Below are positions 24,872 through 32,948 of a DNA stretch of 64,000 nt, in pieces. Positions within the stretch are counted from its first letter, which is position 1. Each line of letters starts with the position of its first letter. The stretch comes from DATMER01 sp035556715 (GTDB taxonomy: Bacteria > Acidobacteriota > Thermoanaerobaculia > Multivoradales > UBA5704): positions 92,670 through 156,669 of the forward strand of contig DATMER010000026.1 in the NCBI GenBank assembly GCA_035556715.1. The letters are read 5' to 3'. Position numbers and translations under genes: made by a program. The notes beneath the pieces were generated by a model. It did no database searches, was not told the DNA's origin, and saw nothing but the letters and a program-made list of their open reading frames with translations.

Positions 24872-25908
24872 CCCGCCGGAGTGAGGTGCTGATCGATCGG
24901 GTAGTAGATCCGCTCACCCCGCCCGACCGCCTCCTGGAAAGTGTCCGTCAGATCCACCACCGGCACCCCATGCCGCTCGAAGATCTCCCGGAACAGCCGG
25001 TTCGGCCGCCGCGGATCGTGCCGGGCCGGATCGAGCCCGAGCTGCGAGAGCACGGCCTGCCACCTCGCGGGATCGACCTGAGGCAACGAGGGGACCAGCA
25101 CCGCCACCACCTTGGACCGGGACTGTGCCAGCTTCGCAACAGCCCGCTCCGTCGCCTCGGCGCCGCGCCGAAGCTCCTCGGGCAGCGCCGGAGAGTACAT
25201 GGAAAACTCCGACCTCAGCTCCCGCACCGCCCACGGCTCGCGCATACCGACCAGCGACCGCGCCCGTCCTTCCAGCACCGAGCTCTTGAGGAGCCGGAAG
25301 AGGTGGGAGTTGTAATAGAGCCAACGCCGGAGGCCGCCGGTCTCCCCCGGCACCACCAGCTCGCCGTTGACGACCGCCACCTTGGGCTGATCGGGAGAAG
25401 CGTCCTGAAGGTCGTTCGCCAGAAACACCGCCAATACGAGCACATCCGGCTCGAGCTCCACCCCGTACTGCTCGTACCAGGCGACCGCGTCCGGCACTCC
25501 GAACCCGGGAGCCCCGGCGTTGAGCACCTCGGCCCCGAGGATCTCCGCCAGCCGCGCCGGCCAGGTCTCCTCCTGCTCCGCTCCCACCCCAAACGTGAAC
25601 GAGTCCCCGAGAGCGAGGATGCGGAGCCCCCGCTTCGGTCCGGCCTCCGGCCCCCTCAGACCGAGGCTGTTCGTGGCAACCTCGGTGTCGAACTCCACCT
25701 GGTTCGTGATGGTGCCCCGGAACCCGGGCGCGATCCGGTATCGGCGAGGCGGATCGGGCTGGTAGAGACCGCGGGAGACCGTCATCACCGCCTGGGGACG
25801 GGCGAGGCGGACGGCCAGCTCGGCGGCCAGGAGGCTGACAAAGAGGCTCGAGCCCAGGAGGAGGAGCCGGACGAGCCGCTTCCCCGATGGCGATAGGTTG
25901 GATGGCAT
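24829..25908 (-). CDS. Membrane-anchored SGNH/GDSL-family hydrolase
   Basis: 359 residues from the ATG at 25908, chosen because a TAGAAT box sits 7 bases upstream. An ATG at 25950 would add a charged tail. A membrane anchor lies at about residues 10-32 (LVRLLLLGSSLFVSLLAAEL). SGNH blocks are ILALGDSFTFGVGAEQ, LANDLQD for the Asn, and YYPIDQHLTPAGYELMA for Asp-xx-His. The family includes O-acetylated-glycan esterases and AlgX-like acetyltransferases. No substrate can be named. It overlaps the convergent glycoside hydrolase-like gene by 43 bases. Confidence 0.82.
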   Translation of the reverse strand: MPSNLSPSGKRLVRLLLLGSSLFVSLLAAELAVRLARPQAVMTVSRGLYQPDPPRRYRIAPGFRGTITNQVEFDTEVATNSLGLRGPEAGPKRGLRILALGDSFTFGVGAEQEETWPARLAEILGAEVLNAGAPGFGVPDAVAWYEQYGVELEPDVLVLAVFLANDLQDASPDQPKVAVVNGELVVPGETGGLRRWLYYNSHLFRLLKSSVLEGRARSLVGMREPWAVRELRSEFSMYSPALPEELRRGAEATERAVAKLAQSRSKVVAVLVPSLPQVDPARWQAVLSQLGLDPARHDPRRPNRLFREIFERHGVPVVDLTDTFQEAVGRGERIYYPIDQHLTPAGYELMARSVGEALR

Positions 25909-25915
25909 CCCGGCG

Positions 25916-25921
25916 ATTCTA
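25916..25921 (-). promoter_or_regulatory. -10 box TAGAAT, leaderless start of the SGNH gene
   Basis: TAGAAT ends 7 bases before the ATG at 25908 on the minus strand, without a ribosome site between. Confidence 0.5.
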
Positions 25922-26013
25922 CCGGGCTCGCCCCTTGCAGTCTCCTTCATTGACCGACCCGGCCTGTCGGACTAGACTGGAAGGAGTCCAAGCAGGACAA
26001 AAGGAGCCCGATC

Positions 26014-26193
26014 ATGAGAAGAGCTGACGAACAGCTCGGCGCCGAGAAGCATCCCGACGATGCCTCCCCGGACGAGCTGCGGGAGCAGATTGAAAACAAC
26101 CGCGAGCTGTCCGACGACGAGTTGGAGCAGGCGGCCGGCGGCGACGATGGCTGGGGCGGCGGCACAACCCCTCCACCCGGAGGCGGCGGATAA
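26014..26193 (+). CDS. GG-leader RiPP/bacteriocin-like precursor peptide with Gly-rich core
   Basis: 59 residues, ATG with AAGGAG 7 bases upstream. The N-terminal 43 residues are an acidic leader ending LSDDELEQAAGG, a textbook double-glycine leader for C39 peptidases. The predicted core is DDGWGGGTTPPPGGGG: 16 residues with one Trp, two Thr and no Cys. The leader resembles that of the lanthipeptide-like precursor at 35706 (L-N-D-D-E-L-E-S-V-A-G-G). The next gene starts inside or right behind this one, so they form a unit. Which modification it gets, if any, is unknown. With no Cys it cannot carry lanthionine. Confidence 0.78.
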   Translation: MRRADEQLGAEKHPDDASPDELREQIENNRELSDDELEQAAGGDDGWGGGTTPPPGGGG

Positions 26194-26288
26194 CGAGCCC
26201 GAAGCCGTCCCTGACCTGTGACGACTGGCTGTCCGTCCTTCAGCAGCATCTCCGAGAGCCTCTCTTCCATCCGGAGGGCACGGAGCGG

Positions 26289-27113
26289 TTGCGCCGGCTG
26301 GCTCGGCGGCTGCCCGGGAACCTCCTGGCAGCCGTCGAGATCCGCTTGGGCGTGGAGGCCGGACCGATCGACCTCGCGCTCCGTGTCCAGGACCCTGCCG
26401 AGGCTCTCGGGCTCGCTCCTCTTCTTCCCGCCTGGGCTGCACCCGTTCACTCGGTCTGGCTCGAGTTTGACCTGGACTGCGAGCCCGGGGACGTCCTGCG
26501 GCCCATCGTCTGCGCGAAGCTTTTCCGCGATGCGGACCTCCACTGGTTGACCGGGACCCTTTTTCCTTCCCTCCACGGTAAACCTCTCACCTCCGGCCAA
26601 CGGCGGCTCATCCAGCTCTGCCATGAGACCATCCCCGCGCCGGCCTATCTCCTCTACGCCTTCAGTCTCCTGCCGCGAGGCCTCGACGCCCTGCGCTTGG
26701 AGATCTTCGGCCTGGACCCGGCCGGCATCCTCGCCTACCTGGAACGGGTGGCGCCGGAAGCGGTTCCCTGGGTGCAAGACGAGGCCGCCCTCTTCGAGGG
26801 CGTCGAGAGGATCCACCTGTCGTTGGACCTCGGGGAAGAGATCCTGCCCCGGATCGGCATCGAGGGCTCGTTTGCGCGGCTGCCCCGGCGGGAGCCCCGC
26901 TGGAGCGAGCTATTCGAGAGGTTGGTGGGCCGGGGCCTGTGCCGTCCTGAAAAGCGGGATGCCGCCCTGGCCTGGGCCGGCTCCGAGCGCTTCCAGGCAG
27001 GTTTCTGCTACCACAAGCTGAGCCACGTCAAGGTCATCTGCCGGCCCGATCGGAAACTTGAAACCAAGGCCTATCTGCTCTTCGGGTATCTCCCCGAGCG
27101 GCCGAGATCTTAA
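26289..27113 (+). CDS. Unrecognised protein partnered with the Gly-rich precursor
   Basis: 274 residues from the first conventional start (TTG, 26289). Coding-like sequence with GC-rich third positions continues in frame upstream to an ATA at 26190, which overlaps the precursor's TAA and has GGAGG 6 bases before it. The true protein may therefore be about 307 residues. Notable blocks are HSVWLEFDLDCEPGD, HLSLDLGEEILPRIGIEG and SHVKVICRPDRKLETKAYLL. The repeated strand pattern and the Lys-rich KAYL ending faintly recall ABBA-type prenyltransferases, but I cannot claim that. By position it is the likely maturation or immunity partner of the precursor. It overlaps the convergent cyclase gene by 4 bases. 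Confidence 0.7.
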   Translation: MRRLARRLPGNLLAAVEIRLGVEAGPIDLALRVQDPAEALGLAPLLPAWAAPVHSVWLEFDLDCEPGDVLRPIVCAKLFRDADLHWLTGTLFPSLHGKPLTSGQRRLIQLCHETIPAPAYLLYAFSLLPRGLDALRLEIFGLDPAGILAYLERVAPEAVPWVQDEAALFEGVERIHLSLDLGEEILPRIGIEGSFARLPRREPRWSELFERLVGRGLCRPEKRDAALAWAGSERFQAGFCYHKLSHVKVICRPDRKLETKAYLLFGYLPERPRS

Positions 27114-30100
27114 GAAGCCAGCGCCAGCGGGACCGCAAGCTCGCGAGCGATCCGCTCGGCCCGCTCCGCATATCTCGGGACGCCCAGGTCCAGGAAGGCA
27201 CGGTGGGCCTCCGAGAGCTCCGCGGCCGTCTCCGCGGCATCCTCCCGAGCATGAGCGAGCAGCGCCAAGTCGAGATGGGTCCGCGCCACCTCGAAAGGCA
27301 CCCCGAGAGAGCGGAAGCCTTCCAGCGCTTCCCGGAGATGGTCCTCCGCCTCGGCGTGATGCCCCAGGGTGCAGGCGATCCGTCCCAGGACCCTTCGCGC
27401 CAGCCCGGCGCCGTACCAGAACCGGGAGCCCTGGGTCACCTCCAGCGCCTGCCGCGCCATCTCTCCACCCTCGGCGGGCCGCGAAGCGCGGAGGTACGCG
27501 TCGGCCAGGAAGGCGGAGAACCACCCCTGGAGCTGCCGCATGCCGGTCTGCTCCACCCTCGCGATCGAGTCCTCCAGGGTGTCGATCGCCTGCTGGAGAT
27601 CGCCCTTCTCCAGCCAGGCGTATCCGAGAAAGCCCATTGCGGCGGCCGTGTTGAGAGGGTCCTGAGCCCGGGAGAGACCGCCCCGGCACGCCTCGATCCC
27701 CGCCTCCCAGTCTCCGAGGGAAGCATGGAAGTAGCCGGTGCTCCAGGACGGGTCGAGGCGGGGATCGGCCAGGGCCTTCCAGATCTCCTCAGCCTCCGCC
27801 ATCGCCTCGAAAGCCTCCTTGAATCTGCCGAGGACGTACTGGTGAAAGCCCACCACCCAGTAGGCCTGCCCCTGCCACCACCGGTCCTCGCTCCTCTCCA
27901 GCAGGAGCACGGCCTGAAGCCCCTGCTGAATTCCTTCGGAGAACCGTCCCGCCCAGAAGGCATCGCGGGAGAGCACGTAGCAAGCCTTGCCCTCGGTGCC
28001 GGGATCTCCGCTGCGCCGCGCCTCTTCGATCGCCAGCCTGGCGTTCTTCGCGGCCTCCTCCTGGTTCCCGAGATAGCTGTGGGTGTGGGCCAGCCAGAAG
28101 TGGAAGCGGCCGGAGAGCCCAGGATCTCCAACGCGCTCCACCACCTCCCGGTGTCCATCCAGAAGCTCCAGGGTCTCGGTGAGCTTCGCCAGGGGAAGGA
28201 GGGAGGCGGCGAGTTGGAGAATCAGATCCATCGCGCGGCGGTCCCTCTCCTCCGCCGGCAGGTGGGCAGCATGCTCCAGGGCTTCGCGCAGCGCCTTGGC
28301 CGCCTCGTTGTGAGCGTAGCCGGCTGCCGCCCGGTCGGCGAAGCGGACGAGATAAAGAACGGCTTTCCCGGGGTCATCCGCCTTCGAGTAGTGATAGGCG
28401 AGACGGTCGTAGACATCCTCCAGCCGGTCCTCGTACAGCCGCTCGAAGGCCCGGCCGGCCGCCGCGTGCAACGTCTGGCGCCGGCTGACCAGAAGGGTCT
28501 GATAGACGGCCTCCTGGGTGAGCGTGTGCTTGAAGAAATAGCGGGGCTCCTCGGACATCGGCTCCTCGTGGATGAACTCCCAGCGCTTGAGGTCGGCCAG
28601 CAGAGGCCCGGGGCTCACCTCATGCTCCCAGAGCGACGCCAGGAGAGCTAGAGAGAACTCGCGTCCCAGGACCGAGGCGGTCTGGAGAAGCTTCTTGTGC
28701 GCCTCCGGCAGCCGGTCGATCCGGGCCAGTAGAACCCCCTGGATCGTGTCGGGCACCGACACGTCCGGGCTCTCCAGGAGCGACCGGGTGAGCTCCTCCA
28801 GGAAGAAGGGGTTTCCCTCCGCCTTGCTCAGGACGGTTTCCACCAGGTCGTCCGTCATCCTCGACCGGCGGCGCACGGCCTCGACGACCTGCCGGCTCTC
28901 CCGGTCGGACAGCCGCGGAAGGACGATCTGCGTGGCATAGGACTTCTCGATCCATTGCGGCCGGTACCCCGCGCGGTAGGTGACCAGCAGGAGCATCCGG
29001 GCCGCGGCCAGCCCTTCGACCAGGTAGGAGAGAAACTCCTCCGAAGCCTGGTCGATCCAGTGGAGATCCTCGATCTGCAGGACCATCAGGCGGCCCCGTC
29101 CCGCGTTCAGGATCATCTGCCGGAGGATGGCGAAGGTCCGGGCCTGCAAAGCCTGCGCGCTCAGCTCTGCCAGGCGGTCCCCCTCCTCCCGGATCCCGAG
29201 GAGCCTCAGGAGGTACGGCAGGGACTCCTCGGGCTGGTTTCCCGCGAGACCCGAGTGGACCTTTTCGGTCACCACCGCCGGGCCGTCGGCATCGCCGATC
29301 CCCCACTCGTTGCGCAGCATGTACACCAGGGGGAGATAGGGGATGCCGCTACCATAAGAGAGGCAGCGCCCGGCAAAATGCATCACGGGCCGATCCCAGA
29401 GACGGCGCCGGAACTCGTACAGGATTCGGGACTTGCCGGAGCCGGCCTCAGCCGCGATCCCGAGGACCTGCCCCTCCCCGCCCGCGGCCCGCTCCCGCAG
29501 CTCGTCCAGGATCGCCATCTCCCGCTGGCGGCCGACAAACGGAGACAAGGCCGCACCGCTCAGGATCGCCTGCTCGGAATACAGGGAGCCGGCGCTCAAC
29601 GCGCGATAGGCCTGGATCAGGGCCTCCTTGCCCTTCACATGGACAGGCTCCAAGGCTTCGGCCTGGACGGACCCATGGAGGAAGCGCATGGTGGCTTCGC
29701 TCATCAGGACAGTCCCCGGCTCCGCGATCTCCTGCAGCCGGGCCGCCAGGTTGGTCGTGTCTCCGATGGCGGTGTAGTCCTGCCGGAGGTGGTCCCCGAT
29801 GCCGCCGACTACCACCCAGCCCGTGTTGATCCCGATCCGGGTTCTAAGCTCCACGCCATGGCGCTCATCGAGCTCGGTCCGTTGCTCCAGGAGCAGCTTC
29901 TGGAGGCCCAGGGCGGCGAGCACGGCCCGGCGCGCATGGTCCTCGTGAGCGATGGGCGCTCCGAACAAGGCCATGAAGCCGTCCCCCAAGAACTGGTTGA
30001 TCGTCCCTTCGTACCGGTGGACCTCCCCCAGCGCCAGCTCGAAGAACCGGTTCAGCAGCAGGTGCATGGTCTCGGGACCCAGGCGGTCCGCGAGGGCGGT

Positions 30101-30403
30101 CGAGCCCACCAGGTCGCAGAAGAGGACGGACACCTGCTTGCGCTCGCCCTCCAGAGCGGTCCTGGTCTGGAGGCCTGTCAGGTGAGGAGGGGTGTAGGCC
30201 TGTAGGATGGAGGCCGGACGCTGCGGCTCAACAAGCTCCTCCGCTGCGGGAGCCGTCAGGGAACTCCCGCAATCGCCGCAGAACTTGAACCCGGGGGGGT
30301 TCTCCACCCCACACCGGGGGCACATTGCGCCGAGCTTCGCCCCGCATTGGCCACAGAACTTCAGGCCGGGCGGACTGTCGAAGTCGCAACGGGGGCATCT
30401 CAT
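27110..30403 (-). CDS. Zinc-ribbon, class III adenylate/guanylate cyclase, AAA ATPase and TPR fusion
   Basis: 1097 residues. The N-terminus has two zinc ribbons (CPRCDF...FCGQCG and CPRCGV...FCGDCG, residues 3-46). A class III cyclase domain follows at about 80-260 with metal Asp residues in VLFCDLVGSTALADRLG and NQFLGDGFMALFG, then YTAIGDTTNLAARLQ. An AAA/NACHT-like ATPase starts near 290 with Walker A GIAAEAGSGKSRILYEF and Walker B VLQIEDLHWID. The C-terminal 500 residues are TPR-like helices. Such proteins are large signal-response regulators. It lies between two RiPP-like units, so regulating them is possible but unproven. TAACCT lies 10 bases before the ATG. Confidence 0.9.
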   Translation of the reverse strand: MRCPRCDFDSPPGLKFCGQCGAKLGAMCPRCGVENPPGFKFCGDCGSSLTAPAAEELVEPQRPASILQAYTPPHLTGLQTRTALEGERKQVSVLFCDLVGSTALADRLGPETMHLLLNRFFELALGEVHRYEGTINQFLGDGFMALFGAPIAHEDHARRAVLAALGLQKLLLEQRTELDERHGVELRTRIGINTGWVVVGGIGDHLRQDYTAIGDTTNLAARLQEIAEPGTVLMSEATMRFLHGSVQAEALEPVHVKGKEALIQAYRALSAGSLYSEQAILSGAALSPFVGRQREMAILDELRERAAGGEGQVLGIAAEAGSGKSRILYEFRRRLWDRPVMHFAGRCLSYGSGIPYLPLVYMLRNEWGIGDADGPAVVTEKVHSGLAGNQPEESLPYLLRLLGIREEGDRLAELSAQALQARTFAILRQMILNAGRGRLMVLQIEDLHWIDQASEEFLSYLVEGLAAARMLLLVTYRAGYRPQWIEKSYATQIVLPRLSDRESRQVVEAVRRRSRMTDDLVETVLSKAEGNPFFLEELTRSLLESPDVSVPDTIQGVLLARIDRLPEAHKKLLQTASVLGREFSLALLASLWEHEVSPGPLLADLKRWEFIHEEPMSEEPRYFFKHTLTQEAVYQTLLVSRRQTLHAAAGRAFERLYEDRLEDVYDRLAYHYSKADDPGKAVLYLVRFADRAAAGYAHNEAAKALREALEHAAHLPAEERDRRAMDLILQLAASLLPLAKLTETLELLDGHREVVERVGDPGLSGRFHFWLAHTHSYLGNQEEAAKNARLAIEEARRSGDPGTEGKACYVLSRDAFWAGRFSEGIQQGLQAVLLLERSEDRWWQGQAYWVVGFHQYVLGRFKEAFEAMAEAEEIWKALADPRLDPSWSTGYFHASLGDWEAGIEACRGGLSRAQDPLNTAAAMGFLGYAWLEKGDLQQAIDTLEDSIARVEQTGMRQLQGWFSAFLADAYLRASRPAEGGEMARQALEVTQGSRFWYGAGLARRVLGRIACTLGHHAEAEDHLREALEGFRSLGVPFEVARTHLDLALLAHAREDAAETAAELSEAHRAFLDLGVPRYAERAERIARELAVPLALAS

Positions 30404-30413
30404 GGCCCTGGCC

Positions 30414-30419
30414 AGGTTA
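30414..30419 (-). promoter_or_regulatory. -10 box TAACCT of the cyclase/ATPase gene
   Basis: TAACCT on the minus strand lies 10 bases before the ATG at 30403, with no ribosome site. The rest of the 192-base gap to 30596 is the presumed promoter region of the lanthipeptide-like cluster, in which I see no convincing -35/-10 pair. Confidence 0.35.
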
Positions 30420-30595
30420 GCACGAGCCCAGTTTACCGTCAGGCCACGCGTGGGGCAAACATCGCAGCGCGGCTATAAGAGATCTGCGGAGGATTGTCAC
30501 GATTTGGCCGGGGCAAGCACCATACTTCTTGAACCCGGCTGATCTCCGGACTTCACAGGGGGAGTGCGACTCTGCAGTCACCACACGAACTCAGC

Positions 30596-31864
30596 ATGTC
30601 GAGCCAAAGCCCGTCACCCACAATCGGAGATGTTGACCGCAATCGGTGTATCGAGACTGGATTATCACTCGGCCGCTTGATCATCGACCATCAGATTGAC
30701 CTGCCCAGTGGTGACGTGGGCTGGAACGTCGTCCGGCTCCTTGAGCCCGACGAACCGCCGCAGACGAAAAACCTGACCGCTCACCTGTACGACGGGCGGG
30801 CTGGTGTAGCTCTTTTCCTCGCAGCCCTGGAGATCGTCCAGCCAGGCTCGGGCTGGTGCCAGAGGAGCCTTGCCACCGTGGCTCCTACACGAAGGGCAAT
30901 GCGTAAAGTCTTGGCGGTAGAAGAGAATCGTCGGTCATTCCGCCTGGGGTTGGGCGGCATCTTCGGTCTCGGTGGACTGATTTACGCCTACACTCGAGTC
31001 GCCGACATGCTGAAAGACGCAGAACTGCTGCAGGAAGCGCGCGACCTGACGGTGCTCGTCACCGAGGAACGCCTCGCAGCAGAAGTATGCGACGACTTGG
31101 TTAGCGGTGTCGCTGGAATGGTGGCTGCCTTGCTGGTCTTGCACGAAGTGTCGCAGGATCCTCTTCCCGCGGGGGGCACTTCTCTCGATCTCGCGAGAAT
31201 GTGCGGCCAGAGACTCGTTGACAAGCGGGTTTCCTATGAGGACCGGCCGCGGGGCTGGGTCAGTGTGCCCAAGTTCCCGCCGCTGAGTGGATTCTCCCAC
31301 GGAGCCGCAGGGGTCGCCTACGCCCTGATGCGCCTGTACAGGGCTACGGGTGAGCGGGCTTTCCTGGAAGCAGCCCGAGAGGGCATCGAGTTCGAACGCA
31401 CGACCTACTCACCGGAAGATCGAAACTGGCTGGATCTACGAGCATTGTCCAAAGGGCAGCAACGCTGCCTCAACAACTGGTGCCATGGGGCACCCGGCAT
31501 CGCCCTCAGTCGATTGGAGATTCTCGATATCGAGGATACGTCCGCGATTCGCGAGGAGCTCGGCATCGCTCTCGAGACGACTCGGGCACAAAAACTGACC
31601 ATGGCGGATCACGTTTGTTGTGGCAATATGGGGCGAGCCGAAATCCTGTTCCAGGCCGCCCGGACATTGCAATCCGACGACCTTCTCGAGGAAGCCATGA
31701 GACTCGCGCTTCGCGTGCGCAACAAGGCCAGTGATTCGTATGACTTCCACTGGCAGTTGCCTCAGGGTTTCGATCCTGGATTCTTTACCGGTGCCTCGGG
31801 AATCGGTTATGCCTTCCTGCGGCTGGCGGAACCATCCTTGCCCTGTATCCTGGCCATGAATTAG
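30596..31864 (+). CDS. LanC-like lanthionine cyclase
   Basis: 422 residues. The double-toroid repeats are visible as GxxG blocks: DLVSGVAGMVAALL, SGFSHGAAGVAYALMRLY, NNWCHGAPGIALSRL, CCGNMGRAEILFQAA and FFTGASGIGYAFLRLA. Zinc ligands are predicted as Cys296 in WCHG and Cys341-Cys342 in CCGN. Class I LanC enzymes use Cys-His at the second site, whereas class II LanM cyclase domains use Cys-Cys as here. LanC enzymes add Cys thiols to dehydrated Ser or Thr. It opens a low-GC operon with the LanB-type genes and the precursor. Confidence 0.88.
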   Translation: MSSQSPSPTIGDVDRNRCIETGLSLGRLIIDHQIDLPSGDVGWNVVRLLEPDEPPQTKNLTAHLYDGRAGVALFLAALEIVQPGSGWCQRSLATVAPTRRAMRKVLAVEENRRSFRLGLGGIFGLGGLIYAYTRVADMLKDAELLQEARDLTVLVTEERLAAEVCDDLVSGVAGMVAALLVLHEVSQDPLPAGGTSLDLARMCGQRLVDKRVSYEDRPRGWVSVPKFPPLSGFSHGAAGVAYALMRLYRATGERAFLEAAREGIEFERTTYSPEDRNWLDLRALSKGQQRCLNNWCHGAPGIALSRLEILDIEDTSAIREELGIALETTRAQKLTMADHVCCGNMGRAEILFQAARTLQSDDLLEEAMRLALRVRNKASDSYDFHWQLPQGFDPGFFTGASGIGYAFLRLAEPSLPCILAMN

Positions 31865-31868
31865 AAGG

Positions 31869-32948
31869 GTGATCGCTTTGAGATCGAGAGTCGCGGCACA
31901 CAAAGATACATCTCTTCTGGCCCTCGAAGAATCACAGGCTTTTCCTGATCCGACTCTCACCGCAAGTATATACTGCCACGCCGCTCTCGACGAGTTGGTG
32001 GCTTATGCGATCGTTCCGTTTCGCAAGGGCCTTCGAGCACAGGACCTCCCAGATATATCTCTATGGCTGCTGCGGTATGGCAAGGGTGGCGAGCACCTCA
32101 AAATCCGCATTCACGGAGCTCCAGAAAACTGCCGGCGACTGCAAGGCCTGCTTGAGAACTCCTTGGAAGCGGCTTGGGCGCAGATACCGCTTCCTTCTGC
32201 GGAACGATCCATTGCGTGGCGTGGAGCGCCTCCTGTCGACGAGGAGGATACGACTTCGGACGACCATCCCGATCGTACGCTGCTATGGACTCACTACCGG
32301 AGAAGCTCAGTGTCCCTGGGGGGTGGAGGTCTTCTGGAGAACGATCGATACGTCTCTCTCGTCACCGGCTGCCTGGCAGCAGGTTGCGATCGCGTGCTCG
32401 ACGTCTTTCAAGAGCATGGCTCCCCAATCCCGCTCAATAAAAAGCAAAAGACGCTCATAGCAATCTTCACCGAAGCACTTGCCGTGGTCGATTGGTCCAG
32501 CAGCCTCAGAAAGCGTTATCTCACCTATCACCGCGACTCTCTGTTCCGATTCTTGCTCGCACCGAGTGAAACACCGGAGGATGGCGCGACCAACCTTTTC
32601 GACCGCTGTGAAGAAAATCTCTCGAAAGTTCGCGATCCCGACAGCGCCCTGTCCGTCTATTTAAGAGAATCGTGGGATCATTCACAAGATACTGTAACTA
32701 CTTGGCAGCAGGCGGTGGCCGACCTTTACCAGTGGTTTTCCGGCCCCCAGATTCTCCCCTGCCGCCTCGACCCGTTTGCCTGGGACCCGCGCTTCACCCC
32801 GATTTTCAAGATTCTCCATGGCGTATCCAACCAGCTCGGCGTGAATCTCCTCAATGAGGGTTTTCTTTGCCATCTACTCCTTGCTGCGATGGGAGTCGAG
32901 AGACCGCCAGTGGGACTCTATCCAGACTGGGAATGGGCGGATTCATGA
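31869..32948 (+). CDS. Stand-alone SpaB_C/LanB elimination-domain-like protein (copy 1)
   Basis: 359 residues from GTG, 4 bases after the LanC stop. The N-terminal third has AYAIVPFRKG, then ISLWLLRYGKGGEHLKIRIH, the hallmark 'RY...HLRlR' of the lantibiotic dehydratase C-terminal (glutamate elimination) domain. The C-terminal block ILHGVSNQLGVNLLNEGF matches the family's H...NRLG...E helix. In full LanB this domain removes glutamate from glutamylated Ser/Thr; stand-alone relatives in thiopeptide pathways do elimination or [4+2] ring closure. Its stop overlaps the dehydratase start (ATGA), so this copy is the best partner for that protein. Confidence 0.82.
   Translation: MIALRSRVAAHKDTSLLALEESQAFPDPTLTASIYCHAALDELVAYAIVPFRKGLRAQDLPDISLWLLRYGKGGEHLKIRIHGAPENCRRLQGLLENSLEAAWAQIPLPSAERSIAWRGAPPVDEEDTTSDDHPDRTLLWTHYRRSSVSLGGGGLLENDRYVSLVTGCLAAGCDRVLDVFQEHGSPIPLNKKQKTLIAIFTEALAVVDWSSSLRKRYLTYHRDSLFRFLLAPSETPEDGATNLFDRCEENLSKVRDPDSALSVYLRESWDHSQDTVTTWQQAVADLYQWFSGPQILPCRLDPFAWDPRFTPIFKILHGVSNQLGVNLLNEGFLCHLLLAAMGVERPPVGLYPDWEWADS

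Noticed and set aside
27110..30403. LuxR-type or NRPS-linked regulator reading of the 1097-residue protein
   Set aside because: There is no helix-turn-helix at the C-terminus; the class III cyclase motifs and zinc ribbons identify it better.
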